From positions 1 to 13,870 of the forward strand of contig JAEYSS010000030.1 of NCBI GenBank assembly GCA_023434425.1: a stretch of DNA of 13,870 nt, read 5' to 3'. A program made the translations under genes and the position numbers. Positions within the stretch are counted from its first letter, which is position 1; every line of letters begins with the position of its first letter. Of the stretch, positions 6,962 through 13,870 are shown in pieces. The DNA comes from Pseudomonadota bacterium. Its GTDB lineage: Bacteria > Pseudomonadota > Alphaproteobacteria > Ferrovibrionales > Ferrovibrionaceae. The notes under the pieces are model-generated. The model was not told where the DNA came from, did not search any database, and was given only the letters and a program-made list of their open reading frames with translations.

Positions 6962-8086
6962 ATGCCGCGCCTGCGCACCATCCTGCGGCTCTGCGGCAAG
7001 GAAATCACCAGCCTGCTGCGCGATCGCGTGCTGTTCGTCTTCATGCTCTATGCCTGCACGCTGATGGTCTATGCGCAGGCCACCGGCACCTCGCATGACC
7101 TGGTGCGCGCCTCGATCGGCATCGTGGACGAGGACCGGTCGACGCTGTCGCATCGCATCGCCGACGCCTTCCAGCCGCCGCGCTTCCAGCGCCCGGTGGC
7201 GCTCGCCCCGGATGCGGTGGACCGCGCCATGGACCAGGCGCGCTTCACCTTCGTGCTCGACATCCCGCCGGATTTCCAGGCCGATCTGCTGGCCGGCCGC
7301 AAGCCGGAGATCCAGCTGCTGATCGATGCCACGGCGATGATGCAGGCCGGCATCGGCGGCAACTACATCCAGGCCATCGTCAGCGACGAGATCGGCCGCT
7401 TCCTGCGCCGCGATGCTGCCGCGGCCGCCCCGGCGGTGGAGCTGAAACTGCGCGTCGCCTTCAACCAGACGCTGGAATCGACCTGGTTCACCGGCGCGAT
7501 GGCCTTGCTGCAGGTGATCAACATGCTGGCCATCCTGCTGACCGGCGCCGCCCTGATGCGCGAGCGCGAGCATGGCACGCTGGAGCATCTGCTGGTCATG
7601 CCGGTGCAGGCTGGCGAGATCATGCTGTCCAAGATCATCGCCAATGGCGGCGTGATCCTCGTCATGTCGCTGCTGTCGCTCTACGCGATCCTGCAGGGCA
7701 TCCTTGGCCTGCGCGTCGCCGGCTCGCTGCTGCTGTTCTATTTCGCCACCGCGGTCTATCTGTTCTTCGCCGCGGCGCTGGGGATTTTCCTCGCCACCTT
7801 GGCGCGGTCGATGGCGCAGTTCGCGCTGCTGTTCATCCTGGTGCAGATGCCGATGCAGCTGCTGTCCGGCGCGCTGACGCCGCTGGAGGCCATGCCGGAC
7901 TGGCTGCAGACCGCCGTGCAGCTGCTGCCGACCAAGCATTACGTGGCGCTGACCCAGGCGATCCTGACGCGCGGCGCCGGACTGGAAACCGTCTGGCCCG
8001 AACTGCTGGCGATCCTGGCGATGGGCGCGGCGGCCTTCGCCTTCGCTCTGCTGCGCTTCCGCGTCTTCCTCAGCCAGCAGCAGTGA
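6962..8086 (+). CDS. yhhJ: ABC-2 type permease (YhhJ family)
   Basis: At 374 residues it matches the length of E. coli YhhJ. Topology follows the ABC2_membrane_3 pattern: an N-terminal amphipathic start (RTILRLCGKEITSLLRDR), a first TM (about 20-36), a large extracytoplasmic domain (about 40-170) with the typical IPPDFQADLLAG motif, then five hydrophobic segments from about 178 to 365. It has no ATPase domain and presumably pairs with the permease half of the RbbA-type protein, driven by its two ATPase domains, with the HlyD protein as adaptor. The substrate is unknown; related systems are called multidrug exporters. The start is ATG 6962, two bases after the previous stop, with AGGAGG overlapping the end of the upstream gene. 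Its stop TGA (8084-8086) directly abuts the egtD stop on the other strand, so there is no room for a terminator after it. Confidence 0.92.
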   Translation: MPRLRTILRLCGKEITSLLRDRVLFVFMLYACTLMVYAQATGTSHDLVRASIGIVDEDRSTLSHRIADAFQPPRFQRPVALAPDAVDRAMDQARFTFVLDIPPDFQADLLAGRKPEIQLLIDATAMMQAGIGGNYIQAIVSDEIGRFLRRDAAAAAPAVELKLRVAFNQTLESTWFTGAMALLQVINMLAILLTGAALMREREHGTLEHLLVMPVQAGEIMLSKIIANGGVILVMSLLSLYAILQGILGLRVAGSLLLFYFATAVYLFFAAALGIFLATLARSMAQFALLFILVQMPMQLLSGALTPLEAMPDWLQTAVQLLPTKHYVALTQAILTRGAGLETVWPELLAILAMGAAAFAFALLRFRVFLSQQQ

Positions 8087-9075
8087 TCAGGCCTGCGGCA
8101 GCGCCAGCCAGTGCAGGCTGAACAGGCTGTCGGCGTCGGTCCACATCGCGGCCGGACGGAAACCGGCCTTTTCCGCCAGCAGGCGGAAGCGGGCCGGCGT
8201 GTATTTGCAGGAATTCTCGGTGTGGATCGACTCGCCCGCTGCAAACGCGTAGCGCTGGTCGCAGACATGCACCGTCTGCGCCTTGCTGCTGACCAGGTGC
8301 ATTTCGATCCGCTGCGGTCCGGGATTGTAAAAGGCATAGTGGTCGAAGGAATCGAGATCGAAATCGGCGTTCAGTTCGCGATTGATCCGCTGCAGCAGGT
8401 TGAGATTGAAGGCGGCGGTCACGCCGGCGGAATCGTTGTAGGCCGCATGCAGGATGGCGGGATCCTTCACCATGTCGACGCCGATCAGCAGGCCGGCCCC
8501 CGCACTTCCGCCTGTGCGCAGCATGGCGGCGGCATTGCGCAGGAAGCCCAGCGCTTCATCGGGCGTGAAATTGCCGATGGTGGAACCCGGGAAGAATCCC
8601 ACGCGGGCGCGCGCCTGCGGCAGCGGGGCCGGCAGCGGCAGCTGTTTCGTGAAATCGCCCGCCACGACTCGGATGGCGAGATCGGGATAGGCGTGGCGCA
8701 GCGGCGCCACCGCTTCCGACAGATGCGGGCCGGAAATGTCGATCGGCAGATAGCCGGCCGGGCGGTCCAGCGCATCGAGCAGCAGCCGGACCTTCTCGGC
8801 GGCGCCGGCGCCGAATTCCACCACTTCCACATCCGGGCCGATGATGGCGGCGATCTCGCGCGCATGATCGCGCAGGATCTTCTTCTCCGTGCGGGTCGGA
8901 TAATATTCCGGCAGGCGGCAGATCTGCTCGAAGAGTTCCGAGCCGGTGCGGTCGTAGAAATACTTGGCCGGCAGGGTTTTCACGGCGGCGCTCAGGCCGG
9001 TCTGCACATCGCGGCTGAAATCGCTGGGACGATGCGGACCGGGGCGCTCCTCGCGCCGCAGGGAAACGACGGTGT

Positions 9076-9079
<4 letters not shown>
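8087..9079 (-). CDS. egtD: EgtD, L-histidine N-alpha-methyltransferase
   Basis: This 330-residue enzyme trimethylates histidine to hercynine with three S-adenosylmethionine, the first step of ergothioneine synthesis. The conserved N-terminal block is KTLPAKYFYDRTGSELFEQI (34-53) with PEYYPTRTE (57-65). The SAM loop is EFGAGAAEKVRLLLDAL (88-104), followed by YLPIDISGPHL (110-120). FFPGSTIGNF (162-171) carries the substrate-binding Asn170. HTENSCKY (286-293) carries Glu288 and Ser290, equivalent to the histidine-binding Glu and Ser known from the mycobacterial enzyme. The length agrees with the family (about 320). The start ATG (9079-9077) overlaps the egtB stop as ATGA, which implies translational coupling; longer open frame upstream lies inside egtB and is not used. 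The gene ends base-to-base against the efflux operon. Confidence 0.96.
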
Positions 9080-10521
<1,442 letters not shown>

Positions 10522-10531
10522 CTTCGTGGAT

Positions 10532-10537
10532 CTCCCC
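10532..10537 (-). promoter_or_regulatory. egtB ribosome binding site
   Basis: GGGGAG on the minus strand, 10 bases upstream of ATG 10521, is the only good Shine-Dalgarno match near the possible egtB starts. It decides for the longer MSGLPN start over the internal MAPRAAAG start, which has no such motif. Confidence 0.55.
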
Positions 10538-10697
10538 GTTACTCCGCGCATGGCAATAGTTAACGCCAGCGCCGGACCGTGGTTCCGGTTTTTGCGCCCC
10601 CGCCGTCCTCGCCAGATTGGGCCGACCGGCGCGGCAATCCAGTGCCGATCCATCACCGAAGCGTGACTGCTGCCGGAATCTGGCAGAGGCGAGGCAG

Positions 10698-11372
10698 CTA
10701 TTTCTTCACGTGGCTGTCGATCATCCGCGCGGCGGCATCGACCAGCACGCGCGCCGGGCCGCCGCCGGCATGGAAGATCTGCCCCGTCACGAAGGCGCCC
10801 TCGATCAGCAGCATGAGACTGTCGCCGAGCTGTTTCGGATCGTCGGCGCCCATATCGGCGGCGAGTTCGGCCAGCCGCAGCCGCAGCTTGCGCTTGTGAT
10901 CCTCCGACACCTTGCGGGCCGGATGATGGTCGTCGGGATATTCGACGGCGGTGTTCGACAGGCCGCAGCCGCGGTAGTTCGCGGCACTGGAGCGGTCGCC
11001 GAGATTCTGCAGGAAATCCATCAGGCCGGCGCGCGGATCGTCGCGCCCTGCCGCATCCAGCCGCGCCTCGAAACGCTGCCAGAATTCGGCGTCGTAGTCG
11101 CGCAGGTAGGCGGCGGCCAGTTCGTCCTTCGACGGGAAGGCACGGTACAGGCTCGGCTTGGTGACGCCGGCCTTGGTGACGATCTCGTCGACGCCGACGG
11201 CGCGGATGCCCTCGGCATAGAACAGCTGGCGGGCGGTGTGACGGATCTTGTCGGCGGCACGCGGCTGGCCGGTCTGGGCATGGACGGGCAGCGTTGTCCG
11301 ACTACCGAACGGATGTGCGGTATCGGAGGGGGCGGCGTCGCGGGCCGGGATGTCCTGGTTTTTGCGGGCCAT
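10698..11372 (-). CDS. TetR-family transcriptional regulator
   Basis: This 224-residue repressor has its helix-turn-helix at about residues 41-87 (DKIRHTARQLFYAEG, VGVDEIVTKAGVTKPSLYRAFPSKDEL), the typical TetR_N pattern. The remainder (about 90-224) is the helical ligand-binding and dimer domain, including YRGCGLSNTAVEYPD in the middle, and ending MIDSHVKK. About 39 residues precede the HTH, longer than usual; the stretch is Pro/Ala/Thr-rich and probably disordered. No later ATG or GTG start is obvious in it. The gene is divergent from an MFS transporter across 82 bases that hold two inverted ACCGGT-centred sites, so control of the transporter and itself is the natural inference. The ligand is unknown. 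It runs in the same direction as egtB but is separated by 176 bases. Confidence 0.92.
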   Translation of the reverse strand: MARKNQDIPARDAAPSDTAHPFGSRTTLPVHAQTGQPRAADKIRHTARQLFYAEGIRAVGVDEIVTKAGVTKPSLYRAFPSKDELAAAYLRDYDAEFWQRFEARLDAAGRDDPRAGLMDFLQNLGDRSSAANYRGCGLSNTAVEYPDDHHPARKVSEDHKRKLRLRLAELAADMGADDPKQLGDSLMLLIEGAFVTGQIFHAGGGPARVLVDAAARMIDSHVKK

Positions 11373-11394
11373 GACGGCGGGGTCCAGATCGGGC

Positions 11395-11454
11395 TTGACA
11401 ATGTTACCGACCGGTACGTATGTAAAAGCCTCATTTAACGTACCGGTCAGTCAC
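11395..11454. promoter_or_regulatory. Divergent promoter with double TetR operator
   Basis: TTGACA (11395-11400) is a perfect -35 element for the MFS gene. TATGTA (11419-11424, spacer 18) or GTATGT (11418-11423, spacer 17) could be its -10. The left arm GACCGGTACGT (11409-11419) fills the spacer and is repeated as an exact inverted copy, ACGTACCGGTC (11438-11448). Allowing two mismatches extends the arms to 17 bases (11403-11419 and 11438-11454). Each arm contains the self-complementary core ACCGGT, and the cores lie 32 bases apart, about three helical turns. This suggests two TetR dimers bound on the same face, blocking RNA polymerase. The right arm lies in the MFS leader and ends just before its ATG. 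Confidence 0.75.
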
Positions 11455-12729
11455 ATGAACATAGCACGCCCCGCCCGTCTTGGCCAGAACTATGCGTTCC
11501 TGGTCGTCGCCGTGATTTTCCTCTGCCTGCTGGCGGCGGCGGGGCTGCGCTCCACCCCCAGCGTGCTGCTGGTGCCGTGGGAAAAGTCCTTCGGCTGGAG
11601 CCGCGACACCACTTCGCTGGCCGCCGCGATCGGCATTTTCCTCTACGGCCTGGTCGGGCCGTTTGCCGCCGCCCTGATGCAGAGTTTCGGCATCCGCCGC
11701 ACGCTGCTCTGTGCGCTGGTGCTGATGTCGGGCGCCACCATGCTCTCCACCCTGATGAGCGAGGCCTGGCACCTGATCGCCACCTGGGGCGTGCTGACCG
11801 GCTTAGGGTCCGGCGCCATCGCGCTGGTGATGGGCGCCACCGTGGCCAACCGCTGGTTCGCCACCAATCGCGGTCTGGTCATGGGTCTGCTGACCGCCAG
11901 CACCGCGACCGGCACACTGATCTTCATTCCGCTGCTGTCCATGCTGTCGGAGATCGGTGGCTGGGAAACCGTGACCTGGACAGTTGCTCTGGCCGCCGCT
12001 GCACTGATCCCGCTGGTCTGGTGGCTGCTGCCGGAGCGGCCGAGCGATATGGGCCTGATCCCCTATGGCGCCACCGAAGCCGCGCAACCTGCAACCGCGC
12101 CGGCGCAGAACCCGCTGGTCTTCGCCGTGGCAGCATTGGGCCGCGCCTCGAAGAAAGCCGACTTCTGGTTCCTGTTCGCCACTTTCTGGATCTGCGGCTT
12201 CACCACCAACGGCCTGGTCGGCACGCATCTGCTGTCGTTCTGCGGCGATATGGGCCTGGCCGTCACGACAGCCGCCGGCGTGCTGGCACTGATGGGTTTC
12301 TTCGACCTGTTCGGCACGACGGCGTCGGGCTGGCTTACCGACCGCTACGATCCGCGTAAATTACTGTTCATGTATTACGGCCTGCGCGGTCTCTCGCTGG
12401 TCTATCTGCCCTATACCGATTTCTCGCTGGTCAGCCTGTCGGTCTTCGCGGTCTTCTACGGACTCGACTGGATCGCCACCGTGCCGCCGACCGTGCGGCT
12501 CGCCACCGAAGCCTTCGGCGAGCGCGATGCGCCGGTGGTGTTCGGCTGGATCGCGGCGGGGCATCAGCTCGGCGCGGCCTCTGCCGCCTTCTTCGCCGGC
12601 TGGATGCGCGTGCAGCAGGGCGACTACCTGCAGGCCTTCATCATTGCCGGCGTGACGGCGGTGATCGCCGCCGGCCTGTCGCTGCTGATCCGGGGCCGGA
12701 AGGGGCAACAGCCGCTGGCGGCGGCGTGA
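11455..12729 (+). CDS. MFS transporter (YcxA/monocarboxylate-transporter-like)
   Basis: This is a 424-residue inner-membrane secondary transporter with about 12 hydrophobic segments. The N-terminal half begins LVVAVIFLCLLAAAGLRSTP, then VLLVPWEKSFGWSRDTTSLA, and has VANRWFATNRGLVMGLLTAS near residues 132-151, a pattern seen in YcxA-like and monocarboxylate-porter-like MFS members. The loop 2-3 motif A is degenerate (MQSFGIRRTLL). The corresponding motif in the second half (GWLTDRYDPRKLLF, near 290-305) is better kept. A soluble loop (about 190-225) separates the halves. The substrate cannot be told from sequence; expression is probably controlled by the divergent TetR. ATG 11455 is chosen because the protein aligns from there and the earlier in-frame ATG 11401 would put the operator inside the coding region. 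No strong ribosome binding site is visible. Its stop lies one base from the convergent vapC stop. Confidence 0.9.
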   Translation: MNIARPARLGQNYAFLVVAVIFLCLLAAAGLRSTPSVLLVPWEKSFGWSRDTTSLAAAIGIFLYGLVGPFAAALMQSFGIRRTLLCALVLMSGATMLSTLMSEAWHLIATWGVLTGLGSGAIALVMGATVANRWFATNRGLVMGLLTASTATGTLIFIPLLSMLSEIGGWETVTWTVALAAAALIPLVWWLLPERPSDMGLIPYGATEAAQPATAPAQNPLVFAVAALGRASKKADFWFLFATFWICGFTTNGLVGTHLLSFCGDMGLAVTTAAGVLALMGFFDLFGTTASGWLTDRYDPRKLLFMYYGLRGLSLVYLPYTDFSLVSLSVFAVFYGLDWIATVPPTVRLATEAFGERDAPVVFGWIAAGHQLGAASAAFFAGWMRVQQGDYLQAFIIAGVTAVIAAGLSLLIRGRKGQQPLAAA

Positions 12730-12730
12730 C

Positions 12731-13129
12731 CTAAGGGGCGATCAGGCGCAGGCTGGGAAAATAGCGCGCATACCTGGTCCGGTCGCGCGTCAGCAGACCC
12801 GCCTGCGCCACCGCGGCGTGGGCGCCAATGAAAAAGTCCGGCAGGACTCCGGACTTGGTGCCGCCGGTCCGGCGGTAATTCTGGAAGGCCTTGCCGGCCA
12901 GAAACAGCGCGGACCGCGGCATTGATTCCAGGGCGATGCTCGCCGTATCGAGCATGGCATCGAGATCCTCGATGCGCTGATATCCGACGGAGAGTTCGGC
13001 GTAGATCACCGGATTGATCACCAGCCGGTCCTGCAGACTGGCCGCTTCGAGCTGCTGCTGCGACCAGGCCGCCCAGGTCGGATCGTCCGTGACGAGGTCA
13101 AGCAGGATATTGGTATCGACCAGGATCAA
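12731..13129 (-). CDS. vapC: VapC-type PIN-domain toxin
   Basis: This 132-residue ribonuclease toxin has a PIN fold. The acidic active-site residues are visible: Asp5 in LVDTNILLDL (3-12), Glu45 in IYAELSVGY (42-50), Asp98 in LPDFFIGAHA (96-105) and Asp116 in LLTRDRTRY (112-120). Length is normal for VapC. The start must be TTG (13129-13127): an in-frame TGA sits two codons upstream, and starting here gives the canonical MILVDTN opening. GGGAG about 11 bases upstream may serve as ribosome binding site. It lies 19 bases after the antitoxin stop, the usual antitoxin-first order. The target RNA is unknown. All catalytic residues are kept, so the toxin looks active. Confidence 0.93.
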   Translation of the reverse strand: MILVDTNILLDLVTDDPTWAAWSQQQLEAASLQDRLVINPVIYAELSVGYQRIEDLDAMLDTASIALESMPRSALFLAGKAFQNYRRTGGTKSGVLPDFFIGAHAAVAQAGLLTRDRTRYARYFPSLRLIAP

Positions 13130-13148
13130 GGTTCAGTCAGCTCCCGGA

Positions 13149-13373
13149 TCAGCCGCGGGTCAGCGCCATGATCTGGTCGGTGCTCAGCTTGGCCTTGTTG
13201 CTGCCGCGCAGCTTGGCGAAGGCGCTGCGTTGCGGCTTGCCGGCCGCCTTCACAGTGACGCGTCCATCCTGCGTGAGTTCGAACTCCACACGGTTGCCGG
13301 GTTTCAATCCGAGACGGTCTCGCACCGGCTTGGGGATCGTGACCTGGCCCTTGCTGGTCAAAGTCGTCGCCAT
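13149..13373 (-). CDS. vapB: VapB-type antitoxin, AbrB/MazE-like DNA-binding domain
   Basis: This 74-residue antitoxin has an N-terminal AbrB/SpoVT-type swapped-hairpin domain: TTLTSKGQVTIPKPVRDRLG (3-22), then LKPGNRVEFELTQDGRVTV (23-41). The basic, flexible C-terminal tail (about 45-74) would bind and block the VapC toxin. Such antitoxins also repress their own operon, alone or with the toxin. The 7-bp inverted repeat starting 12 bases upstream of the ATG (13386-13413) is the likely binding site. A weak AGG lies 6 bases before the ATG. The reading frame two bases off (to 13380) lacks family features. Confidence 0.93.
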   Translation of the reverse strand: MATTLTSKGQVTIPKPVRDRLGLKPGNRVEFELTQDGRVTVKAAGKPQRSAFAKLRGSNKAKLSTDQIMALTRG

Positions 13374-13385
13374 GATGCACCTGTC

Positions 13386-13413
13386 GTAATACCGCTGTTT
13401 TTGATAGTATTAC
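13386..13413. promoter_or_regulatory. Inverted repeat upstream of vapB, probable autoregulatory operator
   Basis: GTAATAC (13386-13392) and GTATTAC (13407-13413) are perfect inverted copies whose centres lie 21 bases apart, two helical turns. The repeat sits between the vapB start and a possible minus-strand promoter (TTGCCG, 16 bases, TAAAGT). This is the position where AbrB-like antitoxins usually bind. The region is AT-rich compared with its surroundings. Confidence 0.55.
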
Positions 13414-13480
13414 TTTATCAGCTGTGCCGGTGCCGGCAAGCAGAACTCAGCGGTTACTGGCGGCGGTGTAAGAAAACTTT

Positions 13481-13510
13481 CGTCGTCCCCGCGAAAGCGG
13501 GGATCCAGTC
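13481..13510 (+). repeat. Palindromic dispersed repeat, copy 1
   Basis: A stem with GNRA-type loop, CCCCGC-GAAA-GCGGGG, is flanked by CGTCGT on the left and ATCCAGTC on the right. This is the widely dispersed alphaproteobacterial palindrome that translates as VVPAKAGIQ in spurious open frames. Here it forms the left arm of an inverted pair with copy 2; the arms agree at 27 of 30 positions. Confidence 0.85.
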
Positions 13511-13519
13511 TATCGCCCG

Positions 13520-13549
13520 GACTGGGTTCCCGCTTTCGCGGGAACGACG
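13520..13549 (-). repeat. Palindromic dispersed repeat, copy 2 (inverted)
   Basis: This is the inverted partner of copy 1, 9 bases away. On the minus strand it reads with the stem TCCCGC-GAAA-GCGGGA. Relative to copy 1 the outermost stem pair has changed from C-G to T-A on both sides, so pairing is kept; the only other difference is T to C outside the stem. The pair sits 10 bases after the stop of the minus-strand gene at 13559, so in RNA it would make a strong hairpin that could end or protect that transcript. Confidence 0.85.
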
Positions 13550-13558
13550 ACCAGAGAG

Positions 13559-13870
13559 TCACACCGCCCGCGTCGCCCTGAGCGACGACGCCAGTTCCGC
13601 CGGCGTCGTCACCGGCAGGCCGCAGGTGGGCCCGAGGCAGACGTAAGCCGTCGGTTTGCCGTCGATCTGCGTCTTGCCGCTGGCCGGATGCGTCTCCGGC
13701 AGCGCCGCATCGGGCGCCGACACCAGCAGCACGCGGTTCGGCACCGAGACCTTGTAGGCGGCGGCCACCAGCGCATCGGTGGCGGCGTCGCCGCGGCGGC
13801 CGATGATCGCCACCTGCACGGCATTCAGCAGCAGGTCGACGCCGTTGAGGAAGCTGCCCATCGGGAAGAA
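13559..13870 (-). CDS. C-terminal part of DUF255/YyaL-type thioredoxin-domain protein
   Basis: About 103 C-terminal residues are visible and the frame is open through the right edge. The segment FFPMGSFLNGVDLLLN, then VQVAIIGRRGDAATDALVAAA, NRVLLVSAPDAALPETHP and a closing AYVCLGPTCGLPVTTPAELA matches the end of the long DUF255 (YyaL, SPATA20-like) proteins. These carry an N-terminal thioredoxin-like domain and an (alpha/alpha)6 barrel; neither is in the window. Their biochemical role is not well established. The ATG inside this segment (13861-13859) is internal and not the start. The stop TGA is followed by the palindromic repeat pair. Confidence 0.75.
   Translation of the reverse strand, partial: FFPMGSFLNGVDLLLNAVQVAIIGRRGDAATDALVAAAYKVSVPNRVLLVSAPDAALPETHPASGKTQIDGKPTAYVCLGPTCGLPVTTPAELASSLRATRAV

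Noticed and set aside
10617..11438. A 273-codon plus-strand frame opposite the TetR gene
   Set aside because: It crosses both the tetR coding region and the operator and lacks any domain.
13014..13646. A 210-codon plus-strand open frame containing FVVPAKAGIQ
   Set aside because: That peptide is the translation of the palindromic repeat. The frame is antisense to vapB and vapC and has no domain of its own.

Overview
The window looks like chromosomal DNA from a high-GC alphaproteobacterium, possibly of the Rhodospirillales type. This rests on the GC-rich coding style, a dispersed palindrome of the kind common in that class at the right end, and the mix of gene families. I cannot name a genus. 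I see no transposase, phage gene, CRISPR array or rRNA.

Layout from left to right. (1) Positions 1-83 hold the first codons of an unidentified minus-strand gene that runs off the left edge. (2) A DUF2332 protein (minus, ends at 177) faces away from a tRNA-Leu(TAA) gene (1335-1421), with only about 55 bases between them. (3) A PadR-family regulator with a His/Cys-rich N-terminus (1520-2203) has a palindrome over its own promoter. It converges on a PAS_5-type sensory protein (2499-3071, minus), with a strong hairpin between the two. (4) A tightly packed three-gene efflux operon (3236-8086) follows: an HlyD-type membrane fusion protein, a fused ATPase-ATPase-permease of the RbbA family, and a second permease of the YhhJ family. 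This is the same gene order as E. coli yhiI-rbbA-yhhJ. (5) Tail to tail with it, with no base between the stop codons, is the ergothioneine pair egtB-egtD (minus, 10521 to 8087), coupled by an ATGA overlap. (6) A TetR regulator (minus) is divergent from an MFS transporter (plus). The gap between them carries two inverted copies of an ACCGGT-centred site sitting on a TTGACA promoter, which is the plan of a ligand-controlled efflux or uptake gene. (7) A vapBC toxin-antitoxin pair (minus) has a 7-bp inverted repeat in front of vapB. (8) A pair of inverted palindromic repeats (13481-13549) is followed by the C-terminus of a DUF255/YyaL-type thioredoxin-domain protein that runs off the right edge.

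Most of the content consists of recognisable families. No single locus stands out as a clearly undescribed system. The items most worth checking are the metal-regulator-like PadR with its operator, the double ACCGGT operator, and the palindromic repeat pair whose two copies differ by a base change that preserves pairing in the stem.
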